From positions 1,812,501-1,876,500 of the forward strand of contig CANJKZ010000139.1 in the NCBI GenBank assembly GCA_947471745.1: a stretch of DNA of 64,000 bases. Direction: 5' to 3'. Origin of the DNA: Closterium sp. Naga37s-1 (Eukaryota > Streptophyta > Zygnematophyceae > Desmidiales > Closteriaceae). A model generated the notes under the pieces. It made no database searches, had not been told where the DNA came from, and worked only from the letters and a program-made list of their open reading frames with translations. How positions within the stretch are numbered: position 1 is the stretch's first letter; each line of letters starts with the position of its first letter. Both the position numbers and the translations under genes were made by a program. Below, piece after piece: positions 20,755 to 31,500 of this stretch.

Positions 20755-21163
20755 GGGGGGGGAGGGAGAAGGAAGAAAAGGGTGAGGAACCGGCAGACAG
20801 GAGAAGATGGCAGCAAGAATTGGTCCACTAGAGAGGGGAACAGGAAGGCAGAGAGGAGGTTTTCGACACGAGAAGGCTGCAAAAAAAGGATTCGGAGGAT
20901 AAGCAGGCTCAGATGGCACGGCTACAGTGGAATTTGCAGGTGCTGGAAGGCCAGGACTCGAAGGGAACAGCGATGATAGCCAAGGCCGAGAGGAAGGCAG
21001 CAAGGCAAGCTTTTCCCTGATGGCATGGCCGGCTCGGGAGAGAGATGAAATGGGTCTACGGGTGTGGCCTCGATACTTCCCAAGGGAGCAGCTGTCGCAG
21101 GAGAGAGGGACCTGGCATGACACTTCGGAGGAACCCTAGCATGGAGAGGCACGACGGCACCCG
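20101..21163. other. Spacer in the gypsy remnant, with a 32-base poly-G run
   Basis: Between the zinc knuckles and the protease I see no domain. TGTACATTTGTATATACC near 20172-20190 resembles a sequence near 18205-18225, so a repeat or LTR fragment may sit here. An uninterrupted run of 32 G occurs at 20722-20753, followed by further G-rich sequence. Confidence 0.45.
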
Positions 21164-21787
21164 TTGGAGAGAATGGCGTGCCAGCCCTCAGTCTTGGTGG
21201 TGGAGAGAGACGTGATGACGGTGGGAGGAGTCAAGGTTAAGCAGGCGATACTGGACACAGGGGCGCATAACGTGCTGATAGGAGCTCTTATGGCCATGAT
21301 GCTAGGGCTGGATCGGGCGGACCGAGTAATCCTGGAAAACTACCTACTCATGATTGCGGATAGAGGAGCATCCACGTGGATGCCCAGGACCCGGAGCACC
21401 GTGGAGATCGTGATCCGACCCGGACAGAAGGAGGGGTGCGTGGTGAGGATGTTCTGCGGCATCTCAATGTCAGAGGATTACGATCTGCTGCTGGGAGTGG
21501 AGTACTTGTACGCCATTGGGACGACGATCTGCATGTGGGAGGAAAAGCTAATGTACCGGGTTACATACTGGGAGCATATGAGCCCGATCGCGCAGCTGCC
21601 GGTGTGGTTCATCAGGAGGGATTCACGGGAGGGATACAAAGCGATAGAAAAGCCGATGGAGGAGGAATTGGGGATCCTGACGTGGAAGGAAATGGATGAG
21701 ACCGTGGCAGCAAGGAAGCAGTACGAGGAGATTTGGGGAGTGAGTGACAACTTGAAGGAGCCGCAGCTGAAACTACGAGCGTTTTGA
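21164..21787 (+). pseudogene. Retropepsin-like protease of the gypsy remnant
   Basis: A 207-codon frame with the aspartic-protease signature AILDTGAHNVLIG near residue 30 and a later DLLLGVEYL motif, which matches the second hallmark (LG-x-x-hydrophobic) of retropepsins. The downstream half (residues ~130-207) is charged and resembles a linker. The frame ends in a TGA at 21785-21787. The next 72 codons remain open in the same frame and read into a methyltransferase-like segment, so the TGA probably interrupts a longer polyprotein. Confidence 0.7.
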
Positions 21788-22006
21788 AAGCCCCTGGTCC
21801 TACTGGAGCTGTATGGCGGGATAACGAAAGGCCTAGCGGCAGTACTGATGTCAGGGCATACGGTCTGCACTTACCAGTACGTGGATAATGACGACAATGC
21901 GAACCTGATGGCGTGGCAGCACATCAAGCTTCTGAAGGCGAGGTATCATGAGCAGATCATGGAAGGGGCGGCGGAGAGAGGGGTGGAGTGGCCGTGCAGA
22001 GTGTGA
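21788..22006 (+). pseudogene. C5-DNA-methyltransferase-like segment behind the gypsy protease
   Basis: In frame with the protease, 72 codons read KPLVLLELYGGITKGLAAVL, then GHTVCTYQYVDND, then AWQHIKLLKARY. This fits motif I of C5-cytosine methyltransferases (S-adenosylmethionine-binding LxLFxGIGxGLxAL, here LELYGGITKGLAAV) followed by motif II with an acidic residue after the second strand. Downstream motifs, including the catalytic Pro-Cys loop, are absent because the frame stops at 22004-22006 and an LTR in the other orientation follows. Ty3/gypsy elements with captured DNA methyltransferases have been reported in charophyte algae. The match is by eye, so the identification is probable, not certain. 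Confidence 0.58.
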
Positions 22007-22019
22007 GGATCGAGGAACT

Positions 22020-22361
22020 GGTTCAGAAATTATAATATGATCACCTGGGTACAACACGAGGCTATAAATTGGCCCGACACAAAGGCAGTAACCCGGGTGT
22101 TACTAGAAGGTTCCGCGGGTCGCGAAGCGTCCCGAACGGGTCCTTCCCGAATTCGGTAGAAGGCAATTCGGTGGCAACCGATAAGCCTAGGATTCGGTGC
22201 ACGCAACCTAGAACGGTGCTGTAACTATAATAAATTATAGTAAGCATCGATTCTATGGAAAACGAGCGAAATCATGCAGAATCAGATAAAGCTAAGCAAT
22301 ATAATGCATGAGAAGGTAAATATAGGTAAGTTCATGTAGGCAGAGTCGTCGTACTCTCACA
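22020..22361 (-). repeat. LTR of the GTCGAC-rich element (minus strand)
   Basis: On the minus strand the sequence after a purine-rich GAGGGGGCGACG starts TGTGAGAGTAC, as at 16688. It continues through AT-rich sequence and a block with ACCGAAT words. The distal end is uncertain (about 22020). The position directly after a polypurine tract marks it as a 3' LTR. Confidence 0.55.
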
Positions 22362-22371
22362 CGTCGCCCCC

Positions 22372-23235
22372 TCAAAGATGGGTGGCGTGAGAAACACCCT
22401 GCTTGACAAGATAATCCTTGAGAGCACGACGCGCGTTGCCCATATTGTCAACGGAAGTTGTGGTTGGCCCCGTCCTTGCTTGGGCAGAGCCGACTTCGCA
22501 GTCGGGTGTACGGGGAGTGCAGCCGATCATTTGCAGTGGGTGACGCCGAGTCCGGCACGCAGGTCGACGGGTTTGGTCGACCTGCATGAGGCCACTGCCA
22601 CGCCGCCAACGCCACTGCCACGCCGCCGACGACAGGGAGTCGGCGGCCGATCTGACCCGGTGGTCGACTAAGGGGGGCGCCGACGTCGACCTGGACAGTG
22701 GAGCTGCAGGGCGCCGAGCAGCAGGGCGCCGAGTAGTAGGGCGCCGAGTCAGTGTGGTCGACCTGGGAGGACGCCGGGCGTCGACCAGCTGGCGCCGACT
22801 TTGGGGACGCCGGCCTTGTGTAGCCGGCGACCGACCAAGCAGGCCGACCGGGCGTGGTTGCCTGATCGACCGAGTTACCCGGGCGACGTGTGCGATGGTC
22901 GACGATGTGGTTTCTGCGAGGCCGACCTCGGAAGTGGTATCCCGAGGTCGACGTGGCTGGTGGGCGCAGTCGCTGGAGTGTTCTCGGCCAGGCGTCTGCG
23001 CTGTGCACGTGACGGGGCGTGGCACACCAACCAGCTGCACGCATCTGCTAAGCAGGTGCACCGTTGTTATGCGGGTGCAACGCTGTGCAGCCGACTTGCT
23101 GCAGCGTTGGCACACCGTAGACTTGCAACGTTGGCAAGCTGCTTCTCTGCAGCGCTGGAGCGGTGCGAGCTCTGCAACGCTGGATCGCGGTCGACCGTGC
23201 TGCGCTGGAGGTCGACCAGCATGATTGCTAGCTCT
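22372..23235 (-). repeat. GTCGAC-rich repeat, copy C (minus strand)
   Basis: The reverse complement aligns with copies A, B and D: GGTCGAC-dense sequence, then GCCCAAGC...CGGGGCCAAC near the 3' end. This copy extends further and ends in a polypurine tract next to the LTR at 22361. It is the best evidence that the family is the non-coding interior of an LTR element. Long overlapping open frames on both strands are compositional. Confidence 0.65.
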
Positions 23236-23282
23236 GATGTTGTCGTTGTTGCCAATGTTGTTCCTCTGCCTTCTGTTCCCCT

Positions 23283-23470
23283 GCTATGCACGGTGAGTTG
23301 ACTGCTACTATGCACGGTGAGTTGACTGCTGCTATGCACGGTGAGTTGACTGCTGCTATGCACGGTGAGTTGTCTGCTGCTATGCATGGTGAGTTGACTG
23401 CTGCTATGCTCGGTGAGTTGGCTGCTACTATGCACGGTGAGCTGACTACTGCTATGCACGAGCCACGTCC
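23283..23470. repeat. 24-bp minisatellite
   Basis: About 7.5 copies of a 24-bp unit (TATGCACGGTGAGTTGACTG plus four bases). The unit is a multiple of three, so it stays open and reads MHGELTAA repeats on the plus strand. I see no sign that it is translated. Confidence 0.9.
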
Positions 23471-24699
23471 TAGTACTTGTCATTCCTTGCACTGCACCTT
23501 GCTATTGTAGAGCCCTGCGTCTGAATTTTCATCCGTATGCTCCCTTCTATCCTTGCCTTGCCGCCTGTTTCACCCCCATGCTGGAGAGGCGGAGGCCAAG
23601 CCCAAGTATTCCACCTACCTTCAGCTGGACCTTGCGACCGTGGAGCCCTGCGTCTGCGGGCCCCGCATCTCTGGGCCCGACATCTCTAGACGCTACTGGC
23701 AAGCCATGGTTCTCTGGTCGCAAGAAGGCAATAATATGCCCCCAACCGTTGTTCCTCTACATCTCTGTTCCTCCTCCAACTGCTTTCCTCCTCCAGTTGC
23801 TTTCCTCCTCCAGCTTTTTTCCTTCTCCAGTTTTTCCCTCCCCCACACCCCTCAAACCCCCCTTCTTCCATCCTTCTCTCATTCTCCTCTCAATGGTCTT
23901 GTTCGGTTGCCTCCTTTGCTTGCTTATCTGCAGGCCGCTTACATTTGTCAACCCCAGGACCTTGAAGTCGGGCTAGGACGAATGCCTCACCGACCGTTCA
24001 AAGGCAAGGCTTCCGTGCAATCATAGCATGTTTCAAGGCACCCTGTCCCTTACACTCAGACTGCTGTGCTTGCCTAGCCTGGACAACAAGGCCGAGCAGG
24101 GCCAGAGTGTGAAGGTGACTGTAAAGGAATTAGTGGAATCCAAGCTGAAGCACGGATCCACGGTCATCGCTGCCCTCGTCTCCGCACTAACCCGTTCAAC
24201 TTCTTCTCTCATGCCTCAACCTCCAGTGACTCACTGTGCTGTTTTGTCTCTACCACCCGATCCCCTCTCTTGGTCTCCCTTCTATAGGGCTTCGGCATCC
24301 CCAAGGACCAGCAAGGAAAGAGTGTGCCGGTGACTCTCGAGGAAGGGGTGCAAATCGAGCTGAAGCACGGATCCGTGGTCATTGCTTCCATCACCTCCTG
24401 CACCAGCGCGCTCAACCCGTCGGAAATGCTGACAACAGCCCGGTTGGCGAAGAAGGCGAGTGAGAGGGGGCTCCAAGTGAAGCTGTACGTGAAGACGAGC
24501 CTTGCCCCTGGCTCCAACGTGGTGACCAAGTACCTTGAGGCCAGGTGAGAGGAGTTTGGGGTTCAGGGCGGCTCATACGGTAGGGTTTTCTCAGGTGCAC
24601 TGCAGCTGAAGGATTTTAGTGAACGATTTAGGGAGGGGGTTCGTGAGGGATGCAGGGGAACGTAAGACTCCTCAAGGTGCGGTAGGGAAGAGGTGGTGG

Positions 24700-24848
24700 T
24701 GCTAGTGTAGTTCGTCAGTGATGCTGGAAGCAGCCGTTGTGGCGGCGAAGGTGAGTGGGAGGCGGCTCTAAGGGATGCCGTATGTGAAGACGAGCCTGCC
24801 CCCTCCCTGGGTGCAACGTCGCCACCAAGTACCTTGGGCCAGGTGAGG
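24700..24848 (+). pseudogene. Extra decayed copy of the aconitase central exon
   Basis: A third partial copy of the exon at 24289-24548. ATGCTGGAAGCAGCCG... and YVKTSLPP read like [11 protein letters not shown] and YVKTSLAPG, with an internal stop and a GTGAGG donor-like end. Together with 24065-24200 this shows repeated exon duplication within the locus. Confidence 0.65.
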
Positions 24849-25740
24849 GAGGGCTAAGCATGGAGGTTTCAGTTCTTTAATCTACCCCCCTTGGTTTGCA
24901 GTCGGTTTGCAGTGTTATCCTCCCGGCTATCAAGGGCATAGGGGTACGGCTGCCTGACGTGCATTCTGTCTCTTTCCTTCCTCCTCTCCGTCCTTGTTTG
25001 CCCCTCTTTCCCCACCATGTGTGCAGTGGTCTCCTGCCAGCTCTGGAGGGTCAGGGCTTCTACGTAGTGGGGTATGACTACACCACGTGCATTGGAAGCT
25101 CGGCAGAGATTTCAGAGTCTGTTACGGAGGCCATTTCTGACAACAGTACGTTGCAGTAGCATACCCTGTAACAATAGCAAATTTGGTTCTTTGTCTTGAC
25201 ACAGTGAATATTCTCTTATCTTCTTTCTTTCACCCGAGCCAAATACCCTGCATCCCCGTTCCCCATCTCCCTTCCCCCACTCCCCTCTCCCTCGCCCCCA
25301 CTTCCTCAACAGGTCTGGTGGCAGCAACAGTGCGGTCTTGTAACTGTACCTCTGAGGGGCATGTGCATCCTCTCTTTCGAGCTAACTACCTTGCATCACT
25401 GCCCCTCGTCGTGGCATATGCGCTCGCTGGCACGGTGAGTGTTCAGTTTGCTGGCTTGCATTTGTTTGACTTATGATAAAAAATATATCCCCGGTTGTAA
25501 TCATAATGTCAGATTAAAACGTTATTCGCCAAAACCGGATATTTATCTTGTATCACTCCCCTTCGTTGACACGCACTCACACCATCATCCAATGATTTCT
25601 CAGGTGGACATTACCTTTGAAAAAGAGAGCATCGGATCGGACAAGGACGGCAAGGAGGTGCTCCTGAGAGACATCTGGCCCAGCAACGAGGAGGTGACAG
25701 AGGTGCATGCATACCAAAATTGTATATGGATGTATTGAAA

Positions 25741-26405
25741 CGTACCTGCCATGCACACACCTGCCACGTAGGCACGAACTGCCATGCACGCACCTGCCAC
25801 GTGTGCACGAACTGCCATGCACGCACCTGCCACGTGCGCACGAACTGCCATGCACGCACCTGCCACGTGCGCACGAACTGCCATGCACGCACCTGCCACG
25901 TGCGCACGAACTGCCATGCACGCACCTGCCACGTGCGCACGAACTGCCATGCACGCCCCTGCCACGTACGCACGAACTGCCATGCACGCACCTCCACGTA
26001 CGCACGAACTGCCATGCACGCCCCTGCCACGTACGCACGAACTGCCATGCACGCCCCTGCCACGTACGCACGAACTGCCATGCACGCCCCTGCCACGTAC
26101 GCACGAACTGCCATGCACGCCCCTGCCACGTACGCACGAACTGCCATGCACGCCCCTGCCACGTACGCACGAACTGCCATGCACGCCCCTGCCACGTACG
26201 CACGAACTGCCATGCACGCCCCTGCCACGTACGCACGAACTGCCATGCACGCCCCTGCAACGTACGCACGAACTGCCATGCACGCACCTGCCACGTACGC
26301 ACGAACTGCCATGCACGCACCTGCCATGTAGGCATGAATTGCCAAGCACGCACCTGCCACGTACGCATGAACTGCCATGCACGCACCTTCCACAAACGCA
26401 AGCAG
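25741..26405. repeat. 33-bp minisatellite in an aconitase intron
   Basis: About 20 copies of a 33-bp unit containing CTGCCACGTACGCACGAACT followed by GCCATGCACGC. The unit is 11 codons long and stop-free in all three minus frames and in the plus frames, which explains several spurious long open frames here. It lies between the aconitase exon ending at 25701 and the exon at 26482. Confidence 0.95.
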
Positions 26406-26655
26406 TGAACCAACGACCTTTGGAGACACTCACCACCCCTGTTTTCCCCATCTTCACCATCCCTAAACCCTTATACCTAGCAGGTGGTGGAGAGGGCGCT
26501 GCTGTCGCAGCTCTTCCAGTCGGTGTACGAGACAGAAGGAGGGCGCCATCCCGCAGATAACGAGAGTGGTTGGAGGGACGTGACGGACGCGTCCAGCCTG
26601 CTCAGTCAGGGCGACTCTGTCGCCACTGATCAGACCTCACCTGCTGGTCAGTATT

Positions 26656-27018
26656 AGATGGCAGACATTTTTGTTTGTTTTTGTTTGTTTTTTTGTGTTT
26701 TTTTTTAAGTTCTCCCCAACCACCAATGATATGGCATAGAATGTTCAACTCAGGGGGAGTTGCTTTCCTTCTTCCCGTGCCCCTCACCCCCATGTTTTCC
26801 TACTCATGCCCCCCTCCCCTCCCCCCCCCCCCCCCCCAAGGCATACACGGTCGAGATGGATCATGGAGGCGGGGGTGCTGTCCATTTTTTCCATGCCTCT
26901 CACCTGGTGTACGTCCCCTCCATGCCCCCCTCTCCTCCCACCAGCCGTACACGGAGGAGAGGGAGGCGGGGCGGGGAACAATCAGCTACACATACAGCTG
27001 CTGCTGCTGCTGCTGTAG
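26656..27018. other. No gene assigned
   Basis: Contains a T-rich patch (26665-26710) and a C run near 26820-26840. A possible exon (about 26841-27018) encodes His/Gly-rich and Arg/Gly-rich sequence that I do not recognise. Confidence 0.3.
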
Positions 27019-28422
27019 CCCATGAGGCGAATGAGGAGGAAGACCGCACCTTTGTCAGCAGCAGCACCAGTGGAGAGCGCTCAGCCCATGAGAGGCATGA
27101 AAAAAAGGAAAACATTTTTGTCAACAGCAGCACCAGCGCCGACAGCAGAAGTAGCACCGGCAGCACCAACGACCCAGGTGGTGAGTGCGCCACCTCCCTC
27201 AGCCCCCCTTGTCATTTTGTCACGACTCACCGTGCCCGCAACCCCCCCTGCCATTTTGTTATTGCTCACCATGCCCTCAGGCCCCCCTGTCAATTTTTCA
27301 TTGCTCACCATGCCCTCAGCCCCTCCTGTCATCTTGGCATGGTGCACCGTGCGTACAGCCCCCCCTGCCCTTTGCCACGGCGAGCTGTGGCCGTCCATCC
27401 CTCCCCCCTCCACCCACCTCTCCCTCATCTCCGTTTGGCTCGGTGCTCCATCCCCGCAGCCCCTTCCCTCTGCATTTACATTCTCCCCTGCTGCATTTAC
27501 ATTCACTCCGTGTCTGCCCTATTCACAGCGCTCGACTGGGAGCATTTACGTACATGGATAGAGAAGCAGTGGATAAAAATAGAGGAAATGGAGGTGATCG
27601 TTGAGAGCCGAAACAAGTTGATAAAGGCTCGAGAAGGTATGTCTGAGGGGGAAGGGAGTGGTGAATGGGATGGCATGGGAAGGTGGATGACATGGGGAGG
27701 GGAGTGGCATGGTGAAGAAGGTGTCATGGGGAGGGTAGTGACAGAGAAAGGGAGTGGCATGGGAAAGGGAGGGGGGTGGGAGGGATAGTGGGGTGGCAAG
27801 AGGAGGGGAGTGGTATGGGGAGGGGGGTGGCATGGAGAGGGGGGTGGCATGGGGAGGGGAATGGCGGGATAGGGGACTGGCATGGCGGGAGGGGAGTGAC
27901 AGGGAAGGGGAGTGGCATGGGAAAGGTAGGGTAGGGTTTGGCTTGAGGAGGTGCGTGGCATGGAGAGGGAAGTGGCAAGGGGATAGGAGTGGCATGTGGA
28001 AGGGGGTAGCGAGGGGTGAGTGGGGTGGTATGGGGAGAGGAGTGGCATAAAGAAGGGAGTGGCATGGGGAACGAGCTGCAGCGCACGATGAAGGAGCGAG
28101 AGGCAACGATCGAAGGGTTGCATCGCACGGCGGAAGAGAGGGAGAGGAAGGTCGAAGAGCCGCAGAGCGTGGCGGAGGAGCGGGAGAGGACGTTCAAGGG
28201 GATGCAGTGCAGCGCACGGTGGAGGAGCGGGAGAAGAAGGTCGAGGCGCTGCAACGCACGGCGGAGGAGCGGGACGCCGCGGCCCCTCGGTCGGCCGCGG
28301 CGCGGCGCGGGCCGGCCACGGCGGAGGAGCGGGACGCCGCGGCCCCTCGGTCGGACGCCGTTTCCGAGGGGCCGCGCCGCACGGCGGATGAGCAGGACGC
28401 CCTGCAGCTGGAGGTGCACGCA
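27019..28422 (+). CDS. Coiled-coil protein gene, first recognisable exons (partial)
   Basis: Three exon-like segments. The first is 27019-27180, Ser/Glu-rich, before a GTGAGT-type donor. The second is 27531-27637, bounded by CACAG and GTATGT, and reads LDWEHLRTWIEKQWIKIEEM then VIVESRNKLIKARE. The third is 28065-28422 and ends before GTGAGT. It consists of 14-residue repeats of the form LQRTAEERERKVEE, a strong alpha-helical coiled-coil pattern. A two-base duplication near 28208 (TGCAGTGCAG) shifts the repeat frame, so this exon may be broken or misjoined. I do not recognise the protein. Further exons of similar character lie at 32525, 34043, 35734 and 38330, suggesting one large gene swollen by intronic repeats. 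Confidence 0.45.
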
Positions 28423-28549
28423 GTGAGTGGAGTAATTAGCAAGTTCCATCCCCACTGCGACCAGTCCTCCCGAGGTAGGAGGTGGAGAGGGGTTGTCCGT
28501 TTAAGGTTTGATGCACGTCGCGAGATGCAGCGGGTGAGCATCAATGACG

Positions 28550-31500
28550 CCAGTTGTGGGTCAGCCCGAGAAAGCAGTGCAAGGGGTTCGCCATGGCCTG
28601 CAGCTGCTCACTAAGGTAGGTAGCAGCGCCTCCGATTGTGCCGATGTAGCTTCCCTGACTATAGCCTGGCGGGCGATGCTGCTGAACGCGTTGGCTAGAT
28701 CCGTCTGGAGGACAAGGCAGCCCGGGTTGGCATCTGTAAATGCGCGGGCAGTGTGAATGATCGTTCCCCCCCCACCAGCGACAGCTACGCTATACTGATA
28801 TGGCAGGATGTACTTGCTGACGTCTTCGTTCAAGATGAGTGCCGCTTTGGCTGCTAGCCTCATGATGCTTTCATCTATTGTTATCGGTCTTGGACCCCCA
28901 TCGGGCTTCGCTAGTGCTATGAGGCGGGATGATGTCAGCAGTTGTGCCACAAACTGCGACAGGTCGCTTAGCAGCACCATCTTTGTTAGTGCGTGCGGGT
29001 GAGTGCACACTGATGTGTTCGTCAGCGCGGAGTCGCGGAGGTGTTCTAGACGGCCCTGGCCCCACTCCGAACAGTGGTGCCTTGTTGACCCTAAACCCAG
29101 GCCCCCAAGCGAGATAGGGAGCGATGCCTGGACCCAGGTACGTGTGGTCTCTGCCTCTCCGCGTGGTGGCGTATAACACACGCCGTCAACAATGTATCGA
29201 ACAGCCGCTGACCCCAACCAGACCACTCCTCGACTGGCAATGGAGTCAGCGGTGTCGTTCAGGCGAGGTAGGAGACACGTCGCAAAATGCACCGGTTAAG
29301 AAGCACAGAAGCGAGTTGCGGCTCCATCCGTGAGATCAATCGCAATGGGGACCCCATTGCTTATAGGTTTCTCCGTAAGAACTCGGCTGTTGCGTCGTTG
29401 CCGCCAAAGAAGCTGACAAGTACTTTCAAACCGCCATCTGTGAAGGGGACACCGTTAGGTAAGGTCACCGCCCGTTGGCCTGCTTGCGACCAGGCCGCGC
29501 ACTTCGTTTGGTTGTGGCACAGCGCAATTACTTCAAAGCTACCTGTGAAGTGGTCAAACGCCCCAAGGAAGGTAACATCATCCGCGTATGCCAAGCATAC
29601 CACGGACGGGAAAGAAAACGCTGTTCTTGTCGGCGCGGGGTGGATGGCAGCAGCGAAAAACAGTGGACCCAAGGGATCCCCCTGTCATACCCCAATTTCA
29701 CTTGGGAGAGGTGGGTGGGAGAACCCTGCGTCCAGGCAGAGGGCGGAGGGCTGGCTGTAAGACAGCTTCACCCGCGGCAGCAATGGGTCCAGTGGTGATC
29801 CGCATAGAGATTCGACTATGGCCGCCCTGCTGACGCTATTGAAGGCATTTGCTAGGTCGGCTTGCAGGACCAGAGCACCTGGGTTCACCGTGAGGTGGGT
29901 GCGGGTGGGTTGTGTGGGTGATTGTCTCTGCCCCCCCTGGAACCGCTATCCAAACTGTCGTGGCAGGAAGAAGTCCCGAGCAGCGCCTACTGTGAAGGTA
30001 AGAGCAGACCAATCGTGGCTGCCGAACGTATGATGCTCTCGCCAGTGGTGATCGGACGCGTCCCTCCATTAGGCTTGGTAAGAGCAATCAGGTGGGAAAC
30101 TGTGAGTAGGTCGGCTACTGCTGGTGGTAATTTTCCTGTCAATATTGTGTTTACCAGAGCGTGCAGGTTTTTTCTCGCTGCAGCGATGACCAGGGCCGCA
30201 TCGTGCAATTGTGAGAATGTTGTTCCTGAAGGACCTGCTCCAACTCCATTTTCGCAGCGACCCTCTGCAGGAGTGCACCCAACCTCCCAACTATGTGCGC
30301 TCCCGCCTTTCTTGCTGTTCTCCGTTTGAGGGTTTCATCAGGTGCGTCCATGCAGTGCTGCCAATGGCGTGCAGAAGCGATTGCGCTTGGATGTAACTTG
30401 GTAGGAATCCGTACGGGCCTTCCACTGTCAGGTCTGTCAAGCGGAGGCCTCCGATTGAAGGTGGTAGTGAGGCCTGCGCCCATAGCCGTGCCTGTTCTTC
30501 ATACCCCCCGGGGTGTCGCAGCCCGCAGGCATCCAGTAGCGTGCATAGCTTGGCTTTCTCCATTCCTCCAACGGTAAGAAGCTCAGTGGGGTCGTGCGGA
30601 TGGGGTAAGAAACACGTCGTGAGACGCAACGGATGAGCAGCAGTGACGCCACTTGTGGGTCCATGCCATGGTGGCTATCAGTGGGGGAGGTATTGCCATG
30701 GACTCCAGCTGCTTGCGGAGGAAAGCCGCTGCTCTTGCTGAGGGCCCCACGTGGCCGCCGAGGAGGCGCACTCCATCCTCACAGACTGGCACGCCTTGAG
30801 GCAGGTGCTCTGGCTCTGCTCGCGTCTCACTCCATGCCTCGCATGTCTCTGGGTTTTGCACTAGCCCGTGCGCTACTAGGGCTGAGGCAAAGGAGTCTAA
30901 CCCTCCTGTGCACTCGCAAGGTTCCCCCAGGAGTAGGCCAGCAGGGCTGAGGCAAGGTAAGTCCAACGCTCCTGTGCACTCGTAAAGCTGCTGCTGTGAC
31001 GACATCGGCGTAGGCCAAGGTAAGTACCGTCGGGTGCGCGTCAGCCGTCGCCTTGAGTGCCGTGTGCATGCCTGCTGCGAAGAGAAGGGGCTCGAGTGGG
31101 TCCCTTGATGGATCCCTGTTTGGCTGAGCAGCGGCGGGCTGTTGAAGCCGGCATCGAGGAAGAGTAGTGGGGGGCTGCCATAGGAGAGTTCGACCAGCGG
31201 CAGCAGCGTGCGCAAGCGCGTGTCGTTGAGGGCGTTGATAATGGAACTGCGGTTGATGCTGGTGAAGGCGTTTGCTATGTCGGCCTGTAAGATAAAGGGT
31301 GTTCCTGTAGTTGGTGGTGTACGAGTGGGCGACGTGGTGCTCCCCCACCCATATCTCTCAAATGGTCCGTATATTGAAATAGCCAGGTACAGAGGAGTGG
31401 CCAAACTAAGTAAGTCACAACAAACGATTCTAACATATCTTTCTAACTATCGGGCATGCAAGACAACTTCCCTGCCGCTTCTTCTTTACTAAGCAGTGCT

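Larger units (their letters stand above)
23590..26655 (+). pseudogene. Aconitate hydratase pseudogene (exon series)
   Basis: Exons recognisable as aconitase / IRP1-type hydratase are: 23592-23698 (YSTYLQLDLATVEPCVCGP); 24065-24200 (GQSVKV, LKHGSTVIA); 24289-24548 ([47 protein letters not shown]); 25028-25147 ([24 protein letters not shown]); 25312-25436 ([20 protein letters not shown]); 25604-25701 (VDITFEKESIGSDKDGKEVL, RDIWPS); and 26482-26652 (FQSVYE and GDSVATDQTSPAG). Most are bounded by AG and GT sites. Aconitase isomerises citrate and isocitrate through a 4Fe-4S cluster. One ligand (ITSC) remains, but GYGCTTC is now GYDYTTC, so a cluster cysteine is lost. The N-terminal half and most of the swivel domain are missing, and one exon is present in extra decayed copies. 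The locus is almost surely non-functional. Confidence 0.85.

Noticed and set aside
22586-23301. Plus-strand Arg-rich protein in the GTCGAC repeat
   Set aside because: The frame is not conserved between repeat copies A-D and reflects base composition.
25577-26560. Several 230-286-codon proteins with HGSSCVRGRC- or TYARTAMHAPA-type repeats
   Set aside because: They follow from a 33-bp stop-free minisatellite unit. They lie in an aconitase intron and have no flanking domain.
27503-28123. Pro/Ser/His-rich minus-strand proteins
   Set aside because: They are antisense to a GGGGAGTGGCATGG-type simple repeat and have no domain features.
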